Shown here: positions 55,260 through 64,000 of the stretch, piece by piece
Numbering within the stretch: position 1 is the stretch's first letter
Layout: every line of letters starts with the position of its first letter
NCBI GenBank assembly: GCA_017307755.1
Contig: JAFKGQ010000007.1
Location: 1 to 64,000, forward strand
Direction of reading: 5' to 3'
DNA from: Chitinophagaceae bacterium
Lineage (GTDB): Bacteria > Bacteroidota > Bacteroidia > Chitinophagales > Chitinophagaceae
DNA: 64,000 nt
Position numbers and translations under genes: made by a program
The notes under the pieces: generated by a model
Databases searched by the model: none
The model's input: the letters and a program-made list of their open reading frames with translations, nothing else
Told to the model about the DNA's origin: nothing

Positions 55260-58200
55260 TCAAATTGAAAAATTGAATTCTATCCCTGCGATCCTTTTCC
55301 CCGGAGCCGGCTCCCCCGGCATATCGAGGAGCAGGTCCTTCACATTGACGTTGTCATCTTCAACAGCCCGGATCAGTATCTTTTCCAGCTTGTCCAGCAG
55401 GATGATACCGGTGGTCTCCCGGAACAAATCGCTGCTGTACTCCAGGGATACGCAGATCCTGCCCTCATCCTCATAGCCATGGAACCAGAGATCGGCCTTT
55501 ATAGCATTGAACCCGATGGGATAATAGCTCACGGCAAATTCCGCGTCTGTTTCCCTGAACCCGGCCCGGCTATGCCAGTCAAAAGCGACGTCAAACGGGG
55601 CAAGACGGTTAGGCCTTCGATGGTACTGCAGATTTTCCATCAGCATGTCAAAAGGATATTCCTGGTGCTTTTCCGATTCGGCCACAATCGCCCTCGTCCG
55701 ATCTATCACCTGACGGAGTGTGTCTTCCCCGTCAACAGGGATTAGCAACATCAGGATATTGACAAAGAAACCGAGCTGGTTCTCCAATTCCGGGTGGGTC
55801 CTGCAGGTCCACGGGGTTCCGATGATAACCCCTTGCTGGCCGGTGAGCCGGAATAACAGGATGCGTATAGCCGCCATCAACATAATATAGGGAGTGGCAT
55901 TACAACGGGTATTGAGCTGGTGTATGGCAGCTGACAGATCTTCATCCAGTACTTTTGTCAGAATGCCTCCATCCGCAGTCCTGACTGCCGGCCGGGGCAG
56001 ATCTATCGGCAGATCCGCCTCCTGTATATTCCCCTGCAACATGCTGATCCAATACTGACGGTGCACATCCATCTCCGGAAGACGGAACTTTCTATTATAC
56101 CAGACAGCAAATTCTTTGTATTGTATCTTCAGGGGAGGCAAAGTTGAAGGCGCCTTGTCCCTGATGGATCCATAGGTGAGCAGTAATTCCCTGAAAAATA
56201 TCTCCCTCGACCAGCTGTCCGTAATGATATGATGCATGTTCAGGAAAAAGATGCAACGGTCAGCATCCAGCTTTATAAATAATGCCTTGAACAGAGGGCC
56301 GCTTTCCAGCACAAAAGGCCGGCAGGCATATTCTTTCAGGAGACTATCTATTTCTATTCCCTTATCCTGCAGCATGCCGGCTTCGATTATTTCCGGATCA
56401 AAACCGACTTCAGCAACAGGATGTATCTTCTGCCCCGGTTCCCCATTGACAAGCACAAAATTTGTGCGAAGGATCTCATGCCTCCGGATCACCGTATCAA
56501 AAGACTGCCTTATCGCCTGCCAGTCAACAGGCCCTTCCAGGAGATATGCTTCCGGAATATTATACGCAAATGACTCCGGGTTCACCTGGTATAAGGTCCA
56601 GAGACGTTTTTGCGCGCGCGAAAGCTCATAAAACAGCTGCGGTTTGACAGTTGGTATTTCAGCAGCTATCCCCTTTCCGGTCCTTTCTATGATCCGGCTT
56701 AATTTGGCAATCGTATTGTTGTTAAATAGTTCAACCACCTTTACAAGGACATTGAACTCAACGGATATCCGGGATATTACCCGAATGGCCTTCAGGGAAT
56801 TACCCCCTATCTGAAAAAAAGGCTCATTTCGCCCGATGCGGTCCCTGAACAATACTTCCTTCCAGATGCCTTCTACCACCTGCTCTGTCAGACTTTGCGG
56901 CGGCTCATAAAGCTGATCCTGCCCTGTCACCCTCTCCGGCTCCGGCAGCATTTTCCTGTCGATCTTCCCGTTCAGGGTCAGCGGAAATTCGGACATCGGA
57001 ACAAACCAGGCCGGGACAAGAGGATCGCTCAACTCCTTCCGAAGAAATTCGCGGAGATCCTCTGCGGGGATATCTTTCGATGTATAATAGCATATCAGCT
57101 CATTCATGTTCTCGCTGGTCATCCTGGGTTTTATTACCACCTCCCTTATTCCCGTCATACGGAGCACCGCCTGCTCGATCTCACCTAACTCAATGCGGAT
57201 GCCATTGACCTTTACCTGGTCGTCCGTTCTGCCAATCACTTCAATATCGCCGTCCTCTTTGTATCGCCCCATATCTCCTGTCCTGTAAACAATATCTTCC
57301 CGTCCTGAAACCAGCGGATTTTGAACAAATATCTTCCGGTTAAGCTCGTCATTCTTATAATAACCTTTTGTCCAGTAAGGGGTCTTGATATAGACCTCCC
57401 CCAGCTCCCCGATCCGGCAGATCCTGTTCTGGTTAATAACCGCTACTGTCGTATTGTCGATGGGCTTTCCGGCCGGCAACAGCGCAGCAGGGTCTTTGGG
57501 AACATCCTTTATCCGTTTGAAAGTTTTGGCCATTGTGGTTTCGGATGTTCCATACAGGTTGACCAGCTCAACATGCGTACCGGCGCTTTCCCTCCACGCA
57601 GTGATATCCCTTGTATACAATGGTTCGCCCGCCAGGAACACAGTTCTCATTTGCCTGAGGAGCGGAGGTCTTTTTTGCGACAGTTCCAGTTGGCGCGTGA
57701 TGAGCTTTAGTACGCTGGGAACACAGTGGACCACCGTGATCTCTTCTGCTTCCAGCCATTCGATAAGGGACTGCATATTGGTACGCGCCTGTTCACCCGG
57801 TATGCACAGTGTCCCCCCCGTGGACAAGGGTAAAAAAATATCCCTGAACGAGGCGTCGAACACCATGCTCGTCAGCTGACTTACACGACAGTCCGCGCTA
57901 ATGCGGAATTCCTTTATCTGCCATTTTATAAAATGCACCAGCCCTTTATGACAGCCCATGATCGCCTTTCCGGCTCCGGTACTGCCCGAAGTGTATATGA
58001 TATAATTGCCGTCCTCCGGGGATATCTGTGTCAGGGAATTGTTGACATCCGCGGATGGAGCAACGTTGTCTGCATCGCCCGGCGACAGGATGACGTCAGG
58101 CCTTTCCTTTTCAAACAATGCGCTCATCTCTTCCTGCCATTCCTTTTCCACCAGCAGACATTTGAATCGCGTATGTTCATATATCTGAAGCAGCTTTTTC

Positions 58201-58469
58201 CGCGGGTAGGACCTGCTCAGGGGAAGATATATCAGCCCGGCTTTAAATATGGCGAGAATGGCAGCGACCCATGTGATACCCGGCCTTAATAATACACCGG
58301 TAATATCCCCTTGTTCCAACCCCGCGCCACGCAGCAATCCCGACAGCTTATCGGCATAAATATCAAGATCCCTATAGGTTATGGCGGCATTCTCATCCCT
58401 GACGGCGGTCTTTTCCGGATGCAGCCTGGCCTGTTGCCCGAACAGTTCATGTATCAATTCCTGACTCAT
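55260..58469 (-). CDS. NRPS: A-T-C
   Basis: 1,069 residues. A domain ~1-510: YTSGSTGAGKAIMG (a variant of core A3), LYGTSETT in place of YGPTE, and the A10 lysine in TLNGKIDRK. Hand-aligned specificity residues D-A-R-H-F-A-L-M-A-K match no code I know. T domain GGNSLKAIR (Ser ~558). C domain ~612-1050 with HHIITDS (746-752), which should condense the residue loaded here with the next carrier. It has no N-terminal C domain, and the neighbouring upstream NRPS ends in one, so the two proteins probably pair. It sits 32 bp after the glutamate mutase gene. Confidence 0.94.
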   Translation of the reverse strand: MSQELIHELFGQQARLHPEKTAVRDENAAITYRDLDIYADKLSGLLRGAGLEQGDITGVLLRPGITWVAAILAIFKAGLIYLPLSRSYPRKKLLQIYEHTRFKCLLVEKEWQEEMSALFEKERPDVILSPGDADNVAPSADVNNSLTQISPEDGNYIIYTSGSTGAGKAIMGCHKGLVHFIKWQIKEFRISADCRVSQLTSMVFDASFRDIFLPLSTGGTLCIPGEQARTNMQSLIEWLEAEEITVVHCVPSVLKLITRQLELSQKRPPLLRQMRTVFLAGEPLYTRDITAWRESAGTHVELVNLYGTSETTMAKTFKRIKDVPKDPAALLPAGKPIDNTTVAVINQNRICRIGELGEVYIKTPYWTKGYYKNDELNRKIFVQNPLVSGREDIVYRTGDMGRYKEDGDIEVIGRTDDQVKVNGIRIELGEIEQAVLRMTGIREVVIKPRMTSENMNELICYYTSKDIPAEDLREFLRKELSDPLVPAWFVPMSEFPLTLNGKIDRKMLPEPERVTGQDQLYEPPQSLTEQVVEGIWKEVLFRDRIGRNEPFFQIGGNSLKAIRVISRISVEFNVLVKVVELFNNNTIAKLSRIIERTGKGIAAEIPTVKPQLFYELSRAQKRLWTLYQVNPESFAYNIPEAYLLEGPVDWQAIRQSFDTVIRRHEILRTNFVLVNGEPGQKIHPVAEVGFDPEIIEAGMLQDKGIEIDSLLKEYACRPFVLESGPLFKALFIKLDADRCIFFLNMHHIITDSWSREIFFRELLLTYGSIRDKAPSTLPPLKIQYKEFAVWYNRKFRLPEMDVHRQYWISMLQGNIQEADLPIDLPRPAVRTADGGILTKVLDEDLSAAIHQLNTRCNATPYIMLMAAIRILLFRLTGQQGVIIGTPWTCRTHPELENQLGFFVNILMLLIPVDGEDTLRQVIDRTRAIVAESEKHQEYPFDMLMENLQYHRRPNRLAPFDVAFDWHSRAGFRETDAEFAVSYYPIGFNAIKADLWFHGYEDEGRICVSLEYSSDLFRETTGIILLDKLEKILIRAVEDDNVNVKDLLLDMPGEPAPGKRIAGIEFNFSI

Positions 58470-58501
58470 TATTATTGGAGCTTGCGTTTGATCAAATGAT
58501 A

Positions 58502-60433
58502 TTAATTCACATACATATCGTCCAGCGGCCAGTTTTTATAATCATTCTGCCAGATCCTGCTCAGGTCTTTTTCGAGAAGGGAAAAAAGACTGGAGTCCCT
58601 CTCCATGTTCTTCCTGATCAACGTCTTCTCATGATGGAAGCTCTTGGTCTTTTCGTCGAATGGGAGATTGCCGAAATCCAGGAACCGGATGGCTCCGCTG
58701 ATATCCCTGATCGAGGTCACTTTATTCCTGTTGTAAATATTGGGTGACCAGAATATGTCTATGATGCCTTCTTCGATGGCCTTTACCACCCCTACCGAGA
58801 TCGCCCCGTTGCCAAGCTCTATGACTGCCCGCATGATCTGATCCACTTCGGAGGTAATAAGATCTTTTTCCGCCCTGATCGCATCCATTTTGGCGTGGAT
58901 ATCCTTTGCGCTTAAAATGGCCTTTTTGCAGAGCCCGAGCGCTTTCACATTATCCAGGGTGGAGGGGATCCGCTGGGACTCGACCGCAGTCTTTACCATA
59001 ACCCTGGTCGCATTTGCCAGGGATGCCGTAATGCAGGAATTGAATATGAGGTCCTCCGATTTTGCATAATCTGAAGGGAAGGCTGCCATATATTGATGAA
59101 ACACCGTTGTCACCCTGCAATCCCGGAAGCCATATAATGTAAGATATTTTTGAACGGACGATTCAAGAGCTCTTATAGCAGCTATATCCTGTGCCCGGTT
59201 GCCTTGTTCGGCATAACCCACCGAGATACTTTTGACACCCTGCTGCGCACTCAGCAGCGCCTGGATGATATTGACGACCACAGGGATCGAAGGCTCGATC
59301 AGCGTGGCGGTCAGTACGCCGAAATATTCGCGGTTGATAGATACCCCGGTATGTCGCTCGTACAACGCGCAAAGCCTGTCCACATACTGCCAGTTCCGAA
59401 TAGAGTCTTTGGGGCTTGTCGACTTGTCATATGGCATCAGGTAACAGATCGCTCCTCCTTCGAGCCCCGATACACCGGCCTGCAGCGCTATCTCATAGGT
59501 AAACCTATGATCCGGACCGCCGGCGCGGAGCTGAAAAGGATTGTTCAGGCTGTCCACCATCCGCCGCACTTCTTTTACACCATAGACAGGGAGCGGGAAC
59601 CCATTCAGGACCGACTGTTTCCTTTCCAGCGAGACCTCTATAAACTCAGCGGCCCTGTCGTATAACCTTGACCTGCAGGCAGCATCGAGCTGAACCGAAC
59701 TAATATTACTGCCGGATCTCTCCAGCTCTTCCAATTTACTGATCTGCTCATTGATATCCGCAACACCGGTCCTTGGCTGCAACAGGACTTCTCCGCTGCG
59801 GACCTTTCTCTCCCATAATATTTTATCCATGGAATGCCTGGGGGCCTCAAAACGTTGCAGGTCCACTTCTTTTCCCGTCTTCCAGTCATTCAGCACGAGC
59901 TTTCTTGAACATGACAGATCGTGTTCGGAACATTGCTCATCGGAAAGGTCGCTGCAATCGATGGGAGCCACGGCAGCCACCTTTCTGTTTGTCAGATAAG
60001 AGTCCCGCTTGGGGATATTACACCGGACCATATCCCTCCTGATATCGGCCTCAATCTGCCGGAAGGCGACAGGTTTTGGATACACATTGGTGAACCCAAC
60101 TGACAGGAAACGTTTTTTTATCGAAAAATCCGATTCACTGACGGAAAGACTCCCTCCAAGGTACCATAGCTTTACATCATCATGCTGCAGCTGGAATTCG
60201 CTCAACAGCCGGGGAAATTGTTGAAGATATATTTCGGCATGCCCGTTCTTGTTGGACATCATGATCACATCAAAATGTTCGGCATACCTGAAGAAATCAG
60301 CAAGGGTATTGCGGATGCCCAGGTTAAAAACATTAAATCCAAGTTCCCGGAAGCCGATGGCAAGCAACCCAATGCCGATGGAATGCGCATCGTCACCTAA
60401 CCCGCCGATGAGCAGTTGATATTCTTTTGCCAT
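58502..60433 (-). CDS. Adenosylcobalamin-dependent glutamate mutase, S and E subunits fused
   Basis: 643 residues. Residues ~1-135 form the B12-binding domain: DAHSIG (15-20) is the DxHxxG base-off motif, with GGSL at ~93. From ~190 the chain matches the catalytic epsilon subunit: LLQPRTGVADINEQI, NGFPLPVYGVKEVRRMV, QLRAGGPDHRF, NREYFGVLTATLIEPS, VTTVFHQYMAAFP. The reaction converts L-glutamate to (2S,3S)-3-methylaspartate. Clostridial MutS/MutE and the friulimicin-type enzymes are separate polypeptides, so the single-chain form is noteworthy. Placement between the racemase and NRPS A-T-C genes implies it supplies a 3-methylaspartate building block. It requires cobalamin; no riboswitch fits the 14-bp upstream gap. 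Confidence 0.93.
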   Translation of the reverse strand: MAKEYQLLIGGLGDDAHSIGIGLLAIGFRELGFNVFNLGIRNTLADFFRYAEHFDVIMMSNKNGHAEIYLQQFPRLLSEFQLQHDDVKLWYLGGSLSVSESDFSIKKRFLSVGFTNVYPKPVAFRQIEADIRRDMVRCNIPKRDSYLTNRKVAAVAPIDCSDLSDEQCSEHDLSCSRKLVLNDWKTGKEVDLQRFEAPRHSMDKILWERKVRSGEVLLQPRTGVADINEQISKLEELERSGSNISSVQLDAACRSRLYDRAAEFIEVSLERKQSVLNGFPLPVYGVKEVRRMVDSLNNPFQLRAGGPDHRFTYEIALQAGVSGLEGGAICYLMPYDKSTSPKDSIRNWQYVDRLCALYERHTGVSINREYFGVLTATLIEPSIPVVVNIIQALLSAQQGVKSISVGYAEQGNRAQDIAAIRALESSVQKYLTLYGFRDCRVTTVFHQYMAAFPSDYAKSEDLIFNSCITASLANATRVMVKTAVESQRIPSTLDNVKALGLCKKAILSAKDIHAKMDAIRAEKDLITSEVDQIMRAVIELGNGAISVGVVKAIEEGIIDIFWSPNIYNRNKVTSIRDISGAIRFLDFGNLPFDEKTKSFHHEKTLIRKNMERDSSLFSLLEKDLSRIWQNDYKNWPLDDMYVN

Positions 60434-60447
60434 CTTTTAAATTTGTA

Positions 60448-61173
60448 TTAGTCTTTATTATAGCAGTAGTCGATGATATCTTTTGCCAAAAGGTCCATTA
60501 TATCCACAAACGGGACCGGGAGAGAATCTCCGGGCAAAAGGATAGATACTTCGGAGCATCCCCCTATCAATACATCTATTTGTTTGTTTTGCAGGATATC
60601 TACTGCTTGTAAGAACATCGATCTCGCAGACTCGCTGACATTCCCCGATTTTAGACCGGTGGGCATATACAGTGACCTCATAAACATGTTTTCCTGATCA
60701 TCCTCATCCAGGTTAACCACGGACAGATCCTCCTGCTCCAGCCTGCGATGGAAAATTCCTGACCGGATAGCGCCGGTCGATGCCAGCAGTCCCACCCTTT
60801 TCTGTAATGGAAGGCTGGTTTTTAAATATCCGGCCAAAAGTGCAACCGGGTCGGGAAAATAAGCATGGGTGTGTTTTGACAGTTCGTCAATAAAATAATA
60901 AGAGGTCATACAGGCCATTACTATCACATCCACCTTACTCCTGTTCAGGAACCTGACGCTCCTGAGAAGTTCCTTATGGGGAGAAGCCCCTTTATATAAT
61001 ATCGCCTGTGTACGATCAGGGATATGAGGATTATTATGATAGATGATCTCAACGAACTCCTGGTCTGCATTTGCGGGCGAAAGATCTATGATCTTCTGAA
61101 GGAACGTGACTCCTGCCCTTGCTCCCATGCCACCGATAATACCCAATTTCCTTTTGGTTTCCATATTGTTCAT
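60448..61173 (-). CDS. Asp/Glu racemase-family protein
   Basis: 241 residues from ATG 61173, 4 bp after the asnB stop; an upstream ATG at 61206 would overlap asnB, and ATG 61164 is also possible. LGIIGGMGARAG is the family start. The two catalytic cysteines lie in VMACMTSYYF and LIGGCSEVSIL, although Met replaces the usual Asn in the CNT motif, so substrate or rate may differ. The expected role is cofactor-independent inversion at C-alpha of Asp, Glu or a relative. Beside glutamate mutase the natural guess is D-3-methylaspartate, as suggested for the racemase in microcystin clusters. Confidence 0.85.
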   Translation of the reverse strand: MNNMETKRKLGIIGGMGARAGVTFLQKIIDLSPANADQEFVEIIYHNNPHIPDRTQAILYKGASPHKELLRSVRFLNRSKVDVIVMACMTSYYFIDELSKHTHAYFPDPVALLAGYLKTSLPLQKRVGLLASTGAIRSGIFHRRLEQEDLSVVNLDEDDQENMFMRSLYMPTGLKSGNVSESARSMFLQAVDILQNKQIDVLIGGCSEVSILLPGDSLPVPFVDIMDLLAKDIIDYCYNKD

Positions 61174-61177
61174 TTTC

Positions 61178-63052
61178 TTATAAACCCGGAAGATCAAAGA
61201 GTTCAAGAAATATATTAAAGGTTAGAACAATGATAAGCAGATCGCTCTCGTAAGAAGTATGCAGTCTGAAATTCTCCCTGCTGTACATTTTTTTTAACCC
61301 CTCGACAGCATCAGGATTAAAATAGCCTTGTCGCCGGATCTGCTCATAAGATAGCATGTCATTCACCCATTCGATATTCTCCCTCAGCAGTTCCGGGCTT
61401 CCGGGAGCGACCCATCCATACTTCTGCCTTTCATAGATCTCCCGCGGGACATATTTCCTGGCGATCTTTTTCAAAATGTATTTTTCCTCCAGGTTCTTCA
61501 GTTTCAGATCATGAGGGATCTGGCGTACAAAATTGATCAGGTCGATATCGAGAAAGGGATATCTGCCCTCTATTGAATTGGCATAATTCACCCTGTCACA
61601 ATGGTCCGAGACCAGGTGATCAGCCAGTCTCAGCTTGAAATCCAGGTATGATCGCTTATTGAACGGATGCCTGCCCCTGAGCTTTTCCTTATCGATATCC
61701 AGGTGGTTCAGAAAGTTGAATTCATTGTATAAACCATTGGCTCTGTCCGAATAGATCGCCTTTTTGGTTTCGGCAAACTCATATTCGTTCTTTTCATAAA
61801 AAAAATCCGGATCACCCCACTGCTTAACCCTGTTCTCTTCTTCCAGGATCTCTTCCACCTGTTTGACACCATTTGTCTGCGTATGCTGCATTCGTTGAAC
61901 GTCAAACCGGTAACCGAAATATCCTCCGAAAAATTCGTCCGCCCCTTCGCCGGACAAGATCACTTTTAGCCGGCTTTCCCTTACCCGTGCGGAAAGGGAC
62001 AAAGAGCAGGTGTTATAGGTCTCCTTCAGCGGCATTTCGGAATGATAGACCGCTCTTTTCAAACCTTGCTGCACTTCTTCGGGGTTGAAAGGTATGGCAG
62101 TATGCGGCGATTGGATATGAGCGGCCATAAGTCGCTGATACCTGCTCTCATCGATCTCCCCGTCTCCGGGATATACGATGGAGAAAGATGGATAATTCCT
62201 CTTTCCCGCTACCCGCATCATCGCCCCGATCAAGGAAGAATCCAGACCGCCACTGAGATAGAACCCTACCGGTACATCAGCATTGAGCCTGTAGTTCACC
62301 GATCTGATCAAAAGTTCTTCTACTCCGTCCTCATAATATTCATCAGGCTTCCGGCAGATCTCATCCGTCATCTTCGGGTACTCCATATCCCAGTACTCCC
62401 TGGTATTTACTATTCCGTCTTTCACCAGGATAAAATGTCCCGGCTTCAGACTGTGGATATCCTTGAACGTCGTCTGCGGACTGACGATGCCCGGCAATGA
62501 GAAGATCTGATCCAGCGCTGTAAGGTTCACCTCCCTTTTCACCGCAGGATGCTGCAGCAGGGCCTTTATCTCCGACGCGAACAAAAAATCAGGACCGATG
62601 CTGGTATAGAACAGGGGACAAATGCCAAAATGATCCCTGGCCAAGAATAACGTCCTCTCCTTCTTGTCGTACAAGGCAAAGGCGAACTGACCATTGAGCT
62701 TTTCCAGGAGACGCACTCCATACTCGAGATAGAGGGGAACGATCACTTCCACATCGCAATTCGAACAAAACCGGTGTCCTTTGGCGATAAGTTCAGCCCG
62801 CAATTCTTTATAATTAAAGATCTCTCCATTACAGATCAGCGTTATCCGCCCGTCCTCGCTGAAGAAAGGCTGCTGTCCCGTCGCCAGGTCGATAATGCTA
62901 AGCCGCATAAACCCAAAACCCAAATTCCCGTCCACCAGGACCGTCTCTTCATCCGGCCCCCGATGGCGAAGCGTCTGCGCCATGGCCTTTAGCGTCCCTT
63001 CGTGCACGGTATTATCCGGAGAGGCGTTGAACATGCCGGTTATTCCACACAT
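61178..63052 (-). CDS. asnB: Asparagine synthetase, glutamine-hydrolysing (AsnB type)
   Basis: 624 residues. MCGITGMFN places the N-terminal nucleophile Cys2 of the class II glutaminase; NGEIFNYKELR and the GxxCDVEV segment complete that domain. The synthetase half has the PP-loop YLSGGLDSSLIG and LSGEGADEFFGGY. It transfers glutamine nitrogen to a carboxylate through an adenylate. In this operon it may supply Asn for the module with the Asn-type code, or amidate 3-methylaspartate or a peptide carboxylate. It is encoded 5 bp from the flanking NRPS gene and 4 bp from the racemase gene. Confidence 0.92.
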   Translation of the reverse strand: MCGITGMFNASPDNTVHEGTLKAMAQTLRHRGPDEETVLVDGNLGFGFMRLSIIDLATGQQPFFSEDGRITLICNGEIFNYKELRAELIAKGHRFCSNCDVEVIVPLYLEYGVRLLEKLNGQFAFALYDKKERTLFLARDHFGICPLFYTSIGPDFLFASEIKALLQHPAVKREVNLTALDQIFSLPGIVSPQTTFKDIHSLKPGHFILVKDGIVNTREYWDMEYPKMTDEICRKPDEYYEDGVEELLIRSVNYRLNADVPVGFYLSGGLDSSLIGAMMRVAGKRNYPSFSIVYPGDGEIDESRYQRLMAAHIQSPHTAIPFNPEEVQQGLKRAVYHSEMPLKETYNTCSLSLSARVRESRLKVILSGEGADEFFGGYFGYRFDVQRMQHTQTNGVKQVEEILEEENRVKQWGDPDFFYEKNEYEFAETKKAIYSDRANGLYNEFNFLNHLDIDKEKLRGRHPFNKRSYLDFKLRLADHLVSDHCDRVNYANSIEGRYPFLDIDLINFVRQIPHDLKLKNLEEKYILKKIARKYVPREIYERQKYGWVAPGSPELLRENIEWVNDMLSYEQIRRQGYFNPDAVEGLKKMYSRENFRLHTSYESDLLIIVLTFNIFLELFDLPGL

Positions 63053-63057
63053 AAATA

Positions 63058-64000
63058 TTAGACTATTTCTTTCGCAAAATTTTCAAGAGCAGATTGTTCA
63101 TGCCGGGTGGCCGACAACGGGATATCATTCATGCTTCCAGTCCTGTCACGGACGACAGCATCCCCAACCCTCATCCAGTCTTCCATCATACGCATGATCG
63201 TCTCCTCCCTGAAAAGCTCGGTATCATATAGCAAAGTGAGTGAGCAGGAAGAGGGGGTTTCCGTAAAAAGGAACATCAGATCGAGGATGCCTTCCGGCTG
63301 GCCGGAAGAAAAAGTATTTACCCGTATATTCTTCATCTGCTGGACGTTCTCATCCGGCTCATCCCGGACCAATTGGACCAGTACATCGAATACAAGATGG
63401 CGGTTGGCGCTCCTGTCCAGGTTCAGCGCCTCGACGAGAAGGTCAAAGGGATACGCCTGGTGTTCATACGCTTCCAGGAGCGTTGTCTTCACCTTACCCA
63501 GGACTACCGGAAAGATATCGTCCGGTTCGAGGATCGTTTGCAAGGGAAGCACATCGATATAGCAACCGATCTGGTCTTCCAGCGATCTGTCCGTCCTGTT
63601 GGAAATGGTGGTTCCTACAGTTATATTCCGGCAGCCTGTATACCGGTATAGCAATACATCGACGATACCAAGCAGCACCGTGAACAGGCTGGTATTCTCT
63701 TCGAAAGCGATGGTCTTCAACGAAGATAGCAGTTCAGAGGGGATCACGAATGTCCGCCGTTTGCTCCTGTAACTACGTACAGGAGGCCTCGTAAGATCCA
63801 GCGGCAGATCGAATGTAGTAAGCCCGTCGCCGAATTTTTTTAACCAGTATTCCTTATGCACCCGTCCCTGGCCGGTTCCCAGAAGGGAATTATGCCACGC
63901 TGAATAGTCCTTGTATTGCACCTGCAGCGGTGGAGGTAATTTATTTCCATTTCCAACAGCGTTATTATAGTATGAAAATATCTCCGCTGACGCCACATCC
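63058..64000 (-). CDS. NRPS, C-terminal part of a condensation domain (gene continues past right edge)
   Basis: The frame is open at the right edge; 313 codons are visible. VQYKDYSAWHN, EYWLKKF, DLPLDLTRPP, RYTGCRNITVGT, DQIGCYIDVLPLQ and YPFDLLVEAL are the later C-domain motifs. The HHxxxDG motif should lie just beyond the edge and cannot be checked. The protein ends within about 50 residues of the C-domain end, so this NRPS terminates in a C domain, which fits pairing with the A-T-C protein downstream. Specificity and earlier modules are outside the window. Confidence 0.93.
   Translation of the reverse strand, partial: DVASAEIFSYYNNAVGNGNKLPPPLQVQYKDYSAWHNSLLGTGQGRVHKEYWLKKFGDGLTTFDLPLDLTRPPVRSYRSKRRTFVIPSELLSSLKTIAFEENTSLFTVLLGIVDVLLYRYTGCRNITVGTTISNRTDRSLEDQIGCYIDVLPLQTILEPDDIFPVVLGKVKTTLLEAYEHQAYPFDLLVEALNLDRSANRHLVFDVLVQLVRDEPDENVQQMKNIRVNTFSSGQPEGILDLMFLFTETPSSCSLTLLYDTELFREETIMRMMEDWMRVGDAVVRDRTGSMNDIPLSATRHEQSALENFAKEIV

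Noticed and set aside
60434..60447. Cobalamin riboswitch upstream of the B12-dependent mutase
   Set aside because: Only 14 bp separate it from the racemase gene and the gene is internal to a long operon; no B12-box-like sequence was noticed.
28497..64000. Assignment to a named product such as a microcystin-, friulimicin- or chitinopeptin-like compound
   Set aside because: Individual enzymes are shared, but the module order and domain set seen here do not match any of these as I know them.

Overview
The window looks like a Bacteroidota chromosome, most likely Chitinophaga or a close relative in the Chitinophagaceae. This is inferred from a type IX secretion cargo with a gliding-motility-type C-terminal domain followed by a PorP/SprF gene, from a two-FtsX permease of the type common in Bacteroidetes, and from a TAnnTTTG-like promoter. 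No rRNA, tRNA, CRISPR array or intact insertion sequence was recognised.

Left flank (1-10.7 kb): the 3' part of a large secreted adhesin-like gene built from 156-bp tandem repeats, its PorP/SprF partner, and a three-gene RND efflux operon on the minus strand (adaptor, pump, TolC-type outer-membrane protein). An intact ferredoxin-reductase-like flavoprotein follows at 11.06-12.1 kb.

Glycosylation island (12.1-22.4 kb): a scrambled, duplicated set of sugar-transfer genes. A block of glf (UDP-galactopyranose mutase), a DUF707 gene and a nucleotide-diphospho-sugar transferase gene occurs twice at a constant offset of 6,337 bp. In the left copy glf is cut after about 41 codons. A scarred copy of the reductase gene and half of an SDR gene lie between the two blocks. 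GT2, GT90, GT4 and DUF6625 genes complete the island.

Biosynthetic cluster (24.9 kb to beyond the right edge): a minus-strand operon of at least 39 kb whose genes are separated by 4-32 bp or overlap. In transcription order it encodes: an NRPS ending in a C domain (cut by the window edge); AsnB; an Asp/Glu-type racemase; a single-chain glutamate mutase; NRPS A-T-C; a CmlA-like diiron hydroxylase; NRPS halfC-A*-T-E-C-A-T; a PKS/NRPS hybrid KS-AT*-KR-ACP-C-A-T-C-TauD; NRPS C*-A(FkbM)-T-E; NRPS C-A-T; a cyclic-peptide ABC exporter; a type II thioesterase; and a P450. Asterisks mark domains lacking catalytic motifs. A bidirectional terminator closes the operon, and an FtsX-type permease follows.

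Inferred product: a hybrid peptide-polyketide, probably with a 3-methylaspartate-derived residue (mutase), possibly D-configured (racemase) or amidated (AsnB), an Asn-derived statine-like unit (Asn module followed by KS-KR-ACP), a methylated D-Gln-type residue, and one or more beta-hydroxylated residues from two unrelated hydroxylases. Release is unexplained because no thioesterase or reductase domain ends the line. I cannot match it to a known compound.
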